Shown one piece after another: positions 10,515 through 21,305 of a stretch of 64,000 nt of DNA. Numbering within the stretch: the stretch's first letter is position 1; every line of letters begins with the position of its first letter. A model generated the notes under the pieces. It ran no database searches, had not been told where the DNA came from, and worked only from the letters and a program-made list of their open reading frames with translations. The stretch is from Eublepharis macularius. Taxonomy: Eukaryota > Chordata > Lepidosauria > Squamata > Eublepharidae. A program made the position numbers and the translations under genes. Location of the stretch: positions 156,432,676 through 156,496,675 of the forward strand of contig NC_072792.1 of the NCBI RefSeq assembly GCF_028583425.1, given 5' to 3'.

Positions 10515-10740
10515 TGTGTGTGTGTTATTTGCTGTCAAGTCGTCTCCAACCTATGGTGATCCTGTGAATAAAAGACCTCCAAAATGTCCTATTGTTAACA
10601 GACTTGCTCATATCTTGCAAACTGCAGGATGTGAGATTTATTGAGTCAAGCCATCGTTTTAAGTCTTCCTCTTTTCCTACTGTCTTCCACTTTTCCAAGC
10701 ATTATTGACTTTTCCAGAGAGTCTTGGGATATATCTGTGT
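10515..10740 (+). repeat. Dispersed repeat beginning GCTGTCAAGTCGTCTCCAAC
   Basis: GCTGTCAAGTCGTCTCCAACC, CTATGGTGATCCTGTGAAT and CTCCAAAATGTCCTATTGTT form a block I recognise as a common vertebrate interspersed repeat. The opening words also occur in the tail of the 5S-derived SINE at 12.3 kb. No reading frame is present. Confidence 0.5.
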
Positions 10741-10898
10741 CTAATTTCAGCTTTCTGGACTACCTAAAAGTACTTAACCATTTATGACAGTATCAATTCA
10801 TATAGCTGAGTCTATTATTGGTAGGGTATGGAATGGTGGGGGGGGGCGGGAAGTGTTGCTGAATTTCCTTTGATCATGCAGTTCCTAAAACGCTTTTG

Positions 10899-11056
10899 CA
10901 GTGCTTTTTTTTTCTGGGGGTACGCAGGGGTACGCATACCCCTAAACATTTGTGAATCTAACGGGAGAAAGTAAAAATTTTAAAATGTTGGAATTCCCGC
11001 TAAACCAACTCCAACTGAGAGTACCCCTAAACATTTTTTTAAGAAAAAAAGCACTG
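10899..11056. mobile_element. hAT-like MITE, CAGTGCTTTTTTT ends
   Basis: The left end CAGTGCTTTTTTTTTCTGGG and the right end AGAAAAAAAGCACTG are inverted copies. Flanks CGCTTTTG and GGCATTTG agree at 6 of 8 positions. An internal motif GTACGCA is repeated, and CCCCTAAACATTT occurs twice (about 10,938 and 11,023). Confidence 0.6.
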
Positions 11057-11159
11057 GGCATTTGAATTTGCGGCCGGGGGGGGGGGGGAGTTAGCAACCC
11101 TTGTGTTTGAATGTTGCAAAAAATACACACAGTCTGTCCATTACTTGTATTAGAACGTG

Positions 11160-11445
11160 ATTAGAGCAAGCTGGTTCAGACCAGTGGTCCATTTAGTCCA
11201 GCATCCTGTTTCACACAACAGCCAGTCAGTTGCCCTGAAGAGCCAAACAAAGAAGGCATAGAGGCCGAGGTCTTCTCTGATGCTGCCTCTGTATATGGAG
11301 GATCTCTTTAGGCTCCATGAGTAGTAGCCTTTGATGAACTTCCTTTCCATGAAACTATCTTATCCTCCTTTTAAAGCCATTTGTGGTAATGACCATCACT
11401 GGCAGGGAGTTCTACAGTTTAATTACTCATTGAAAAAAGTGTTCT
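11160..11445 (+). repeat. LINE 3'-region repeat, second copy
   Basis: Shares CAGACCAGTGGTCCATTTAG, TTGCCCTGAAGAGCC, GGCATAGAGGCCGAGG and CCTTTTAAAGCCATTTG with the copy at 395-850, in the same orientation. It ends in the AGTTTAATTACTCATTGAAA block. Non-coding. Confidence 0.65.
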
Positions 11446-11449
11446 GAAA

Positions 11450-11685
11450 TAGCCAGTGTGGTATAGTGGTTAGAGTGTTGTACTAGGATCTGGGAGACCC
11501 AGGTTCAATCCCTTGTTCTGCCATGGAAGCTTTTGGGGTGACCTTGAGTCAGTCACAGTCTCTCATCCCACAGGGTTGCAAGGATAAAATGAAGGAGAGG
11601 AAAATGATGTAAGCTGCTTTGGGTCCCCGTTTGGGACAAAAATGGAGTATAAATGAAGTAAATAAATAAAAATAAGGTCAATCTA
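11450..11685 (+). repeat. tRNA-derived SINE (ACTAGGATCTGGGAGACC type)
   Basis: The head GTGGTATAGTGGTTAGAGTG is followed by a B-box-like CCCAGGTTCAATCCC and the body GGGTGACCTTGAGTCAGTCA. It ends in a TAAATGAAGTAAATAAATAA tail. It belongs to the second SINE subtype in the window (others near 21.1, 26.9, 43.3 and 59.0 kb). Confidence 0.85.
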
Positions 11686-11769
11686 TGTAGGCATCCCACT
11701 GGATGAACTTATCTCCCAATAAATGGAAGCTTTTAAAGTTCTCACATGCTGTGCCTTCTGCTCATGTAA

Positions 11770-12260
11770 TTGGGGCCGGTGCCTCCATTGAAGCAGGTCC
11801 GGCAACCACCTCCAGCGAGGGTGCACACTGCGGAGCTGGCAGAAGAAGCACACAGGCGGCTGAGCAGGAGGGATGGGAAGCCACCCGTGCGCTGCCCCAG
11901 CCACCTGCCACGCCTGGCCTGCAGCTACTGCAGCCTCCCAGCCCTCCTGCGCTGCTGCCCCCCGCCAGCACACCCCCCGGCCAGGAACAGCAGCTGCGAG
12001 CCAGGTGCGGCAGGCGTCCAGAGTAGCATGTGGAGCAATGAAGCAGGAGGGCTGGGAGGACGCATGCGCACCTCCCCAGCCACCCGCTGTGCCTGGCTGG
12101 GAGCGCACGCCAGCGGCAGCAGCGCAAGGCAGTCTGAGCGGGCAGCCCTCCCGCCCAGCTGCCCGCTGCCCCGCAGTCTGGGTACGCACGCACGAGGGGG
12201 CAAGAGCAGACCTGAAGCTGCCCCTGGCCTCAGGCACCAGAAACCCTTGTGCCAACCCTG
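11770..12260. repeat. GC-rich block with imperfect internal repeats
   Basis: Roughly 490 bp of strongly GC-rich sequence in an otherwise AT-leaning area. Two related units, around 11,870-11,935 and 12,035-12,100, share GGGATGGGA/GGGCTGGGA and CCCCAGCCACC. Long open frames exist on both strands in several frames, the expected effect of GC-richness and repetition. I see no conserved domain and do not call a gene. It may be a GC-rich mobile element or a decayed island. Confidence 0.4.
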
Positions 12261-12292
12261 CATGTAATCAAAGCAGCTGTATATTCTGTGAT

Positions 12293-12316
12293 GTGTGTGT
12301 GTGTGTGTGTGTGTGT
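12293..12316. repeat. (TG)n microsatellite
   Basis: Twelve or so TG units directly at the tail side of a 5S-derived SINE. Confidence 0.95.
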
Positions 12317-12317
12317 A

Positions 12318-12495
12318 AAGTGCTGTCAAGCCACAACTGACTTATGGTGACTCCAGCAAGGGGCTTTCAAGGCCAGTGAGAAGCAAAGGTGATTTGCCTT
12401 CCTTCCTCTGCAGAGTCTTCCGTGGTGGTCTCCCATCTAACTACCCACCCTGCTTAGCTTCCAAGATCTGACAAGATTGGTCTATACTGTACCAC
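12318..12495 (-). repeat. 5S rRNA-derived SINE
   Basis: On the minus strand the sequence reads AAGCTAAGCAGGGTGGGTAG followed by TTAGATGGGAGACC. This corresponds to the 3' half of 5S rRNA including its internal promoter region. A body with GGCAAATCACC and a tail related to CATAAGTCAGTTGTGGC follow. The same structure occurs in + orientation at 51,253-51,440 and 56,535-56,720. Confidence 0.75.
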
Positions 12496-12499
12496 CCTC

Positions 12500-13080
12500 C
12501 CTCCCCATGCTCTGTGATACAATAATGGTATTTACTACAGGAAACTCATTGAAATACTGGTATTCCCACAATAAACATGTAAAGTGTACATGATATATGC
12601 ATGTCCTTATGTACTAAGTTGAATGTTCCTAGGAGTTCTGATGCGGCTGTGGCTCTCCTCTGCATGAACACAGATGTTCAAGGGGGAAACAACTGCTATT
12701 CCCGCTCTGTATTTCTGCAGGAAACCTAGAACAAGCAAAACTCATAAAATGTGCAGTTCTTCTTAGATGTGTGCCCAAGGACAGTTAAAGGGACTTCAAT
12801 AGGATTTGTCCCTTTGTTCTACATCTGAAAGTTAATAGAATGGTATTTTTAAAAGGTCAGCATTACAAAACAGTTCTTCAAAGAGATGAGCTCTTTTAAC
12901 TTCGTAGGGATACAAAAGTAAATAAATCCAAAGGCAGCTGGATGTCATTGCAAAGTTCCCACTGGTCCCCTTTTTTAATGGATAGTTTCAGTTTTGGTCT
13001 TTAATGATGTTGAAAAGATCCAGGGAGCTGTGAAAACCACCACATGTGGCTTAAATCCTTGCCTATCTTGGCTGATAAAA
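12500..13080. other. Intergenic, nothing recognised
   Basis: No supported gene or clear repeat. Confidence 0.5.
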
Positions 13081-13082
13081 TC

Positions 13083-13335
13083 TTGCAGGCTAAGGTGCCC
13101 TAGCCACTATTAAGAATTGTTCCTACTTCCCTTGCAGAGAGGGATTTTCCAAAGCTGTTGAAGCAGGCTAGCATTCACCTCCTATTCAAAAAGCCTTATC
13201 TTGATAAAAAGGTTATGGCCAATTACAAACCAGTATCAATCATTTGGGGGGGGGTAATTGAGAGAATAGGAAAGAAATCTAGGGTTTCCTAGGCAACGTG
13301 TGTTTCCTTGAACCTTTTCAAACTGCTATGGAACA
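13083..13335 (+). pseudogene. L2/CR1-like reverse transcriptase fragment
   Basis: The + strand translates to a stretch containing FKKPYLDKKVMANYKPVSII followed by VIERIGKK. This corresponds to the ANYRPVS...VIER motif at the start of the reverse transcriptase of CR1/L2 LINEs. Only about 60 codons are seen, with stops and a frame disturbance around the G-run at 13,243-13,252. It is an inactive fragment. Confidence 0.65.
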
Positions 13336-13339
13336 GTGG

Positions 13340-13930
13340 TGACTGTCGGGGTATGTGTGTGGAGAAAACACCATACCCCCGCCCTCTCAGCCCCCCCCCC
13401 AGGGTCAAGCCCATTAGCCACCAGGCCCAGTGGGTTGTCTGAGGCACCGTATAAAGAGCTGAACACCAACCAGCTGATCAGTGGGTCAGGCACCCACTGA
13501 CAGCTTGCCATCTGCCAGTCAGCTGTTTGACAATCAGCTGTTAGGAAGCTCCACCCTTGGGGTGGGGAAGGGGAGTTATGTGGCAGAAATTGCTCAGGAG
13601 GCTCTGTTGGTTCCTCCCAGGCTGGACCAGACCCACCCAGGACTTCTGGGTAGAAGGTGGCCACTGGGCATGCCCCAGACCTGGCTAGAGCCTTCAAAAG
13701 GCTTATGAGAGGCGGTGAAAGGGGACAAACTGGCTCCCAGCTCAAAAAGGAGTAGAATGAGAGGGGTAGGGGGTAGGGAGCTGGGAGTTCAAAACTCAGC
13801 TCATCCATTAAGCTTTTTGGTGTGCTTTAACAAGTCTATGTCCCCCCACCCACCCAGTCTAACCTGTCTCACAAGATAGTTGTGAGGGTAACAGAATATT
13901 CCTATGTAACACTGTGCACCTAGAAAAGAA
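13340..13930. other. Intergenic, C- and G-rich tracts and a partial SINE tail
   Basis: No gene is supported. The minus-strand open frame over 13,326-13,808 has no recognisable domain and is Pro/Leu/Ser-rich. Around 13,795-13,900, fragments such as GTCTAACCTGTCTCACAAGA look like a decayed SINE body. Confidence 0.4.
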
Positions 13931-15930
13931 AAAGTATTTTGGGGTTCATACTTTTCTGGGATTCCTGAATTATTCAGGTTATATTATACCCTATAGGAGA
14001 ATCTGGGAGGCTGGAGTGGCTTTTTTCAACCACATGACACCAAAATTTAAGGGGACTTCTTGCTGCCTGTCCACTAAAGACCTCCCAAGTTTCAAGCGAA
14101 TTGGACCAAAGGGACTAGTTCTACAGGCTGGATGGAATGCCTCCCTCCCGCCTCCTTCCCATTGTCTGGGAAACCTATTAAAGTGAAAAAAAAACAAGGC
14201 TGGGATCCTTAAAATGCTGGCCCTAGATATTCCTGCAAAAATATGGGACTTGGATACTGGTATTTCTGAGAAACCAGAATACCACTCCAGCTACCTGAAT
14301 ATACCTGGACAGAATATATCCAAATACATGTCCCTAATCCTATGTACCCCTCCCTTATTTAATTAAATTGGTGGGAAACGAAATAGATAAAATATTTCCG
14401 GCTGTTCGTGTGATGAGTATGAAATTATGTATTTTGATATTTGCAGAGCAATGTCTTATCATGAAACAGAAGCACAATATAGAGCAAGGGTGGTGTTCAG
14501 GGTTGTAGGGTAGTCTTTTTCAAGGGGTAAGCAAAATCTAAAAGAAATACAGGGCTCAAAGAAGTGTAATATGAAATGAGAGCAAATTAAAGGGTGGGTA
14601 AAATGAGCTAATCTAGCTCCTAGACCTTTTCATGGGTAGGAAGTTAGATTTACTGAGCTACTGCTTTAAAGAAACCAGGGATATAGGTGGAAGTTGTATA
14701 AACAGAGGAGGCTGTTATTAACAAAGAAAGGCTTATCGGACACTTTTGCTCTAAGATTAGAGCAAACTTTCCATTTTAGTTTCCATTTTAGAGCATGAGG
14801 GACACACAGTATTCTAATTAGCCAACATCCTTTTATGGAAGGCAATTGTTAAATCAATTTATTAACAAATTATAATTTTGTGTGTTATTGATGATGACTT
14901 CTTCTAGTGCTACTAAGTTTGTGCTGCTTAAGAGCCAAGCACGTGTGTATAGGTTTCTGTGACAATACAAATACTCATATTTTCAACATCTAATAAGTTG
15001 TTTTACTGGAGTTCTCAATATTGCCTACTCCTTTTTCTTCATTTTCTTGCGTTCCCCTCTCCTTACACATACTTTTCTCTCTGTTATCTGCACAATTTTA
15101 ACCTACCGCTACCTATCTTTTCTTCATTATCCCCCTTTCCATTTCTCTGTCTCCAGGAAGGTTGCCAACTGGCCAGGGGAAAAAATGAGGTTTAAGATGC
15201 AGAAATGAGCAGCTGAAGCTTTTCATGGCATGAAATTACATAACATCACATGGTAATTGCTTGCAGATCAAACTGATATTAAAGGGACAGCTAGAGGGAC
15301 CAGTTTAAATGATGTCAGCCCAGGTCTCCAAGTGCCCCTCCCTCTTCCCCATCATTTCCTTTCTTTCTTTTCTTCGTTTTCTCACAGATACAGAGATGGT
15401 TGTTATTACTGATCCACTTTGGGTTCTGAGATGCGCAAGAGAAAGATGGGGTATAAATATTTTAAATAAATACATCTTTCATTTTTTTAAAAATAGAAAA
15501 TGTTTAAAAATAGTTAAAATACATATTGAGATTCGGGTTGCCCACTTTTTTTCTGGCAGGACTCCTATTCCGCGTGTATAAACATAACATCAGAAGCTGA
15601 CATTTTTTCCTGACTAGGTACAATGATAGAAAAAGTTTCTGTTGCTGAATTCCTCCTGTTATGCAGTTGTTACATACATAGGAATTCTGTAAAAAGAGAG
15701 GGGGGGGCAGTCCTGATTTTGATTTGTAAGAAATGCAAAGTTGGTATTTAAAAAATAAAGTATGCTGCTTTATGGAAATCCTTTTGCTGTGATCACTATT
15801 TATCTCTTACGTAGAAGTACAGTATCCAGATTGCACACGAGAAAAATTCTTTTTAGGTTTGCCAGTTTCCAAAGCCAGAGCATATTTGTAATCCAAAGAA
15901 GCTGCAACTACCTTTCCTGCTGGAATTCTC
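13931..15930. other. Intergenic, nothing recognised
   Basis: AT-rich and without supported genes. A SINE tail remnant (GATGGGGTATAAATATTTTAA) is visible near 15,445-15,475, and a G-run at 15,700-15,706. Confidence 0.5.
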
Positions 15931-15936
15931 TAGATT

Positions 15937-16125
15937 TTTATTTATCTATACGCACTTTCCTCCCCAGTCGGGACTCAATTTTATCTTCACATCAGTCCTG
16001 TGAGGTAGATTAGGCGGAGAGTGTGTGACTGACTCAAGGTCACCCAGCAAGGTTCCATGACAGAGTGGGGATTCGAACCTGGCTGTCCTAGATCATGGGC
16101 CAGTATTTTAACCCCTACCTCATGC
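15937..16125 (-). repeat. tRNA-derived SINE, older copy
   Basis: Minus-strand SINE: CCAGGTTCGAATCCCCACTC (B box) and TGGGTGACCTTGAGTCAGTC (body) are both present in reverse complement, and the 3' tail is near 15,937. Diverged. Confidence 0.75.
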
Positions 16126-17655
16126 TGTACACTGGCAACCCTAATGGAAGAGTTTGGATCCACCAGGGTTTCCGTCAACTTTCTCATCCCCTGCTCCCAG
16201 CTGCAGCCCCAAATGGCCCCTGAAATGTTGCTTCTGGGTGACGAGGGACTTGCAGGAACAACACTGGTGGTGGGGGGGAGGGTGTTGGGGGGAGGCCTGC
16301 AGCAGAAGCGTGGGGAATCGGTGAAAACCGCCAGCCCCTTCCACGTGTGGAAATTCTCCACCGGTTATAATCCAAGCTTTCCTTCACCGACTGTTGAAGG
16401 AGATGCAGAACCTTCCCTTGTTCTGTTGAAGTGTATACCTAGGCAGGGTGGGCCTTTAGAAAACATGTGCTGCTGTCAAGTGTGATGCTGAAATATGATT
16501 ACTTTGATTTACTAGGACTTTAAAAATATGGTTTCTTAGTACATACTGTATTTGAAGAGACAGAGAGCATTGTGAAGAGAGTGCCATGGCAACTCTTTTA
16601 AGGTACTTGTTAATCTGCAAACTGGAAGTGTTGATTTGGCATTTCAAAGAGAGGCTGCTAAAGGGGAAATATTTAATCCACTGAATTCCAAAACGGCTTT
16701 AAAACAAATTAAGCGTATTTTCCTCGATCTGGTGTAGCGGTTGGGATAATGTCTGAGTCACCTGGGACTGCTTGTGACAACGGTCTATTTTTTACCATCC
16801 AGTTTTTTTATTTTCATGGGAAAGAAAATCAGCAATGCTTCCAGCATATTGTGTGCAAAAATAATTTTCTTAAAGCTTTCACCAGTGATTTATAATGAAA
16901 GATTTTTAAGCATGCTTCATCTGTGCTATGAAAAGCTACTGCTTACAAGAAGCACCTTTGGCAAAGTGTTGCTTCCAAACAGCTCTGAGTGGTTTTATTT
17001 GCAGCATATTTGGGCTCACTGTTTCTCTTCCACAGTATCTGGGGGGATTCTGCGAGAGGAAGAGTAGAAAAAATTGATGTGTGTGTTTGTCAGTTCAAAG
17101 GTTTCCCTTCCTTTCTGAAAGCAGGTGTTACAGGTATTGCTATTAAGATCCAATTAAAGGTAAGGATGATGGTTCTGCTTATATACAGTCTTAATTACTC
17201 TCTGATCCAGCAGGGCTCTTATTATGTAAAGATGCGGAGAAGCTTATTCACTCCATCTGTGTTCATGAGTATGCATGGCCACAACAGAGCAATTCCATGC
17301 AGTAATCCAAATTGAGATGTGGGTGCAACCCTAATAGCTGTCAATTTGTTCAAATAATAATAAGGAATGCCAACATCTTTTCAACCAGTTTTTTTCATGA
17401 AGTCCTGATCAGCATACATTCCAACTTCTACATTAAAAGAGTTTTCTGAAATGGCTGTTGGTCCTCCTAGTACCATGACTGGCTTTATCACTGTATATAT
17501 GTGGTTTTCCAATCCCATTCTCCTAAGAGTTCAGAGCCAGGGACAGAACCCAGGATGTTATTTATTTAAAACGTTTAGCCCACTTTTCTCTCTCAAAGCA
17601 GCCCCAACCTCTGTTGTTCTACTCTGTTACCACTTTTTATAGGGCTCCTTCAATA
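16126..17655. other. Intergenic, nothing recognised
   Basis: No supported gene. Open frames around 16.05-16.49 kb overlap on both strands, carry no recognisable domain and include part of a SINE, so they are not called. Confidence 0.5.
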
Positions 17656-17663
17656 CTGGCTAT

Positions 17664-18731
17664 TAGAGGTGGCCACAAACTGGAAAACAGACCAAAATTT
17701 GACACAGACCAGCCCGGTTTGGCATTCGCAAACTGGTGGATTATGGGATGGGCATTTTTCATGAATGTGACTATTTTTGAGCCAGTCTGTTGGTCCGTGA
17801 AACCAGATATGTTGGCGTCAAGCAATCAATTCCCTAGGCAACGGAGGGGACATCCGCAGACCTTCTCTGGCTGTCAAACAGAGATCTTCCATTCTTCTCT
17901 ATGAAAGCAGAAGGAAATTCTCCCCCACAACCTCTCAGGCAAGTGGTTCTGTTTCCAGCAGGCAGTAAGACCAGGAGAAACTGCAGGGTGTGTTTTTCAG
18001 TCAAGTTTTGCTTGAGATTCTGGCTGTTTCTGTTCCACAGCCAGGCTCAGGGGCTGAGCCTATGAGGACTCACAGAATACTTTTATATATTATACATTAA
18101 CTGAAGCATTATTATTTAGAGCACTTGTCTCAGCTGGGAAGGTCGCTGTATCAAGAGCCTGGGTGGGTCAGGGCTCTGTACCACCCCCTGTCCTTGCCAA
18201 GTGCGAATGCAGCCCCCCACAAGGAGAATTTTAACCTCCATCCCCATGGGTTCTCCCATCCCCTAGTCCACCAGTGCCTGCCACCCTCTGGCTGCATCCC
18301 AGCAGAGGGACTCATTGTCCATAGCTGAGTTCGTTCCAGGAGGATCTGAACTCCACCCCCTTTTTGGGAATTCCTTGCCACTAGACCATGAGGATCCATG
18401 GTTTTCAAGCATGTTTTTGCGCCATGGTGGTGCAACAAAGCAGTAAGTGCATGTTTTTTTGGGTGCAATTTGTGGCAATAGACATGATAATGGGATTGTG
18501 TGGTGGATTTTGGGTGGCCCCATGTAAAAATCAAGAGGTTCCATGAGGATCTGTGCTTTTGAAGTATGTTTTTGCGCCATGGCAGTGCCACGGATCGGTG
18601 TGTGTGTGATTGTTTCAGTGCTGTCTGTAGACTAGGACATGAGCGGGGGGCGGGTCCGTGAAAAGTTCATGGTCCATGAAACACGATGGACCAACGGTCC
18701 ATGGTTTTTCCCCAGTTCTTGTCCACCTCTA
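17664..18731. mobile_element. 1.07 kb hAT-type non-autonomous transposon, exact 8-bp duplication
   Basis: Terminal inverted repeats are TAGAGGTGGCCACAAACTGG at the left and the complement of TAGAGGTGGACAAGAACTGG at the right. CTGGCTAT lies at 17,656-17,663 and again at 18,732-18,739, an exact 8-bp target duplication diagnostic of hAT integration. The interior has imperfect internal repeats: two blocks containing TGTTTTTGCGCCATGG, at about 18,410-18,428 and 18,565-18,583. It has no recognisable transposase. Open frames at 18,151-18,591 on the minus strand reflect those repeats. Confidence 0.85.
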
Positions 18732-18859
18732 CTGGCTATATGTCTGTGAGCCCCAGTGTGATGCAAGATCTGGGAGAAAAAAAGAGTGGCATTGGCTAGG
18801 ACACTGGGAAATTATGAAGGTCCCATTATGTGCTGCTCTTCTGTCTGCCCCTGTGGCTG

Positions 18860-19100
18860 TGTGGATTAATGCATCCATTCAGAAAATGTATATGCTTAAG
18901 GTGGCTCATGACAATACCAAGCCATTAAAAACAAGCCAAGGAATAAGAACAGCATAAAACAAACATTGGACAACTTAACATTAGAGTCATAAAATAGTCC
19001 TCAGGCCAGAAACACCATAAAATAGCTTAAGAAGATGGAAACTCTCAGATGAAAGCTTGGGCACAAAAAATGTTTAGTCCTGATACTTACAGGAAAGTAC
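18860..19100 (-). repeat. Probable LINE 3' region, AAAACAA-rich
   Basis: The sequence ACCAAGCCATTAAAAACAAG, AGCATAAAACAAACATTGG and CATAAAATAG resembles the 3' region of L2-like LINEs in minus orientation. Tentative. Confidence 0.4.
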
Positions 19101-20190
19101 GGTAGGCACCAGGGGACCCTCGAGGGGAAGGGCACTGAAAAGGTGAGGTGTCACTGCTTTCTGGAGTGGAAGGCTTTGGCTCTTGTTCTGCTCTAGTTCT
19201 CCCTTTTATAATTAAAATTATTATTATCAGGCCTCCTAAAAGGCATGCATATTTCCCAAGGATGGGAATGGAAACCCACCCTTCCTCTTTTCTACTGAGC
19301 TACCAGTGTTGTCTTATTGTGATCTTGGGGCTGGTGTTTACAAACATTCAAGTGGCTCCCTTCCATCTTCCTTGCAAAATGCTTGTTCTTACCCCAAAAG
19401 CCAGTGCTTACCTAGTGGAGCAGGCTGTTAATTTTGACCAGAATGTCACTCATCCCTTCTCTTTTGAGCTCTGACTTTGTCTCAAGTATTATTTACAGAC
19501 TACATTTGAATTGCTAGGGAATGTGAATCCCTGCCAAGAGGAGGCCTGGAGCTTGTGACCTGGTGTGTTAGGTACTGTCATTGTAACCAGGAATGTCCAG
19601 CCACCCCAAGCACCCAGGAAGCCTCCTGCAGCTGCACGGTGCTGCCTAGGAATGGCATCTGGAAGTGTGTGTGTGGGGGGGGGGGTTTGGTGTGATGACA
19701 TCACTTCCTAGTGACATCATCATGCAGCCCTGGGAGTGCAAAATGGCAAGTTCTGGCCCCCCACCTCTCCCTGGGGTCCAGTATTAGGCTGGACCCCATC
19801 TGGCTACCCTAGGTATTGGTGTGTTGTTTTTTAATTCTTCTGATATAGTCATCTTTTTACTTTTCTGCTGGGAAGTGCAAAGCTGCCAGTGTAGGGGGAC
19901 AATAGGATAGCTTGTGAGAAAGACCTTTGCAAAGAGGGTAAGCACAACAGTCTCAAAAGAAACAAACAATAGAAACAAGTGTGGGATGTATCTCAAAAGG
20001 AGGAACGCTTGAGGAATATGTTCTGAATTAGTCATTGGGACTTAAAAGGGAGTTTTAATGACTGGTTTGGACTGGAATGGCTTCAGAGCATTGTACAACA
20101 ACAGTCATCAGTCTCTTTAAAAATATTGGTCTTAATCTTTGAGGAACTTGAATAAAGCACTAGTATTTCTGGTGGAATAAAGCTTATTTG
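19101..20190. other. Intergenic; possible decayed MITE near 19.6-19.8 kb
   Basis: No gene. AGGTACTG near 19,570 and AGGTATTG near 19,811 could be a decayed 8-bp duplication around a TACCCTA-ended element related to the TAGGGTTGCC family, but the left end is too diverged to call. Confidence 0.35.
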
Positions 20191-20198
20191 AGTTCACA

Positions 20199-20237
20199 CG
20201 TGTGCACACACGCACGCACACACAGACACACAGACAA
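20199..20237. repeat. CA-rich microsatellite
   Basis: Interrupted CACACACGCACGCACACACA run. Confidence 0.9.
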
Positions 20238-20592
20238 AAGAAGTTTCCTTGAAAGAAATCTTGCATATCCCTTTTCTTGCAGTACACAGCCATGGAGGAG
20301 TACTAGGAGTATTCTGAGGGGCATTCTTAGTTCACAAGCAGCAGGCCAAATGATCCAGTCAAGTGAACACTCTAGAACATTTCCCAGACCGTTCTACAAC
20401 ACTCAAAAGATTCTGGGGTGGATGTGTTCCTTTTGCACTGTTGTGAAGTCTGAGCTTGTTCAGAGAGATGGATTACTAGCTTTAGGCATAAACCAGGGCA
20501 CCTTTTGCACATGTGGAGCTGCCTCATCCAGTGAAGCTCAGGTCAGGGTAAATAGGCATAACTCAAATCAAGTTCAACAGCTCATATCAGTA

Positions 20593-20786
20593 GGGCCGTT
20601 TCCACACTACTCACCTTCATGTGGAACGGGGCGCAACATCACGAAAAAACAGCGGAAGATAGCGTCTTCTCGCATGAGTTGTGCGTGACGTCGTGCAAAA
20701 CTCGCGCAAGAAGACGCTATCTTCTGCTGTTTTTTCGCGGTGTTGCTCCCCATTCTGGATGAAGGTGAGTAGTGTGGAAACGGCCC
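20593..20786. mobile_element. CpG-rich palindromic MITE, GGGCCGTTTCCACAC ends
   Basis: The two ends are inverted copies: GGGCCGTTTCCACACTACTC at the left and its complement at the right. The inverted similarity continues through AACAGCGGAAGATAGCGTCT to near the centre. About a dozen CpG dinucleotides survive in this AT-rich setting. That suggests either a young insertion or one kept unmethylated. No target duplication could be identified and no coding capacity is present. Confidence 0.75.
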
Positions 20787-21089
20787 AGGAGAAGCGAGCA
20801 CTTGGTTTTAGGAGGACTTAATTATGTACTTAACTTTTGCTATGTCTTTCTGTGTATCTACCAGCCGTAATTGTCTAGAGCCTTTTAACATAACAACCAC
20901 AGAGGCAACTAAAGTAACCAGCCTCTTGCCAAATTCATTTGGGTATTTTTCTTGCATCAGTCAAAATCATTTACATTGTTGTGAAATGCTTGTTACTGTG
21001 ATGTTAGAAGAGAAGAAACAGGAGGAGAATCTTTCAGTTTTTTTTAATTCATAAATTATAATTAATACATCAGGATTAATGCATAAATC

Positions 21090-21305
21090 TTGGTGTATCA
21101 GTTAAAGTGTTGGACTAGGATCCGGGAAACCCAGGCTTAAGGCCCCACTGTGTCTTGAAGCTTGCTGGGTGACCTTGGTCCAGCTTCTCTCGCAGACTAA
21201 CCTATCTCACAGGGTTTTGTTGTGAGGGTAAAACCGAGAAGACCGATGTGTGCCCTGAGCTCCTTGGATAAGGGGTGGGAGAAAAATGTCCTAAATAAAA
21301 GGTGA
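21090..21305 (+). repeat. tRNA-derived SINE
   Basis: Head GGTGTATCAGTTAAAGTGTT, then ACTAGGATCCGGGAAACCCA, body GCTGGGTGACCTTGGTCCAG, tail AAATGTCCTAAATAAAAG. Same subtype as 11.45 kb. Confidence 0.8.

Noticed and set aside
11683..12340. Several overlapping open frames on both strands (up to 190 codons)
   Set aside because: GC-rich, repeat-bearing block; no domain, no splice context, and all frames are open for compositional reasons.
13326..13808. 160-codon minus-strand open frame, and a possible solo LTR with GTATAAAGAG
   Set aside because: No recognisable protein domain. No matching second LTR end or 5-bp duplication could be found.
18151..18591. 146-codon minus-strand open frame
   Set aside because: It lies wholly within a non-autonomous hAT element and reflects its internal repeats.
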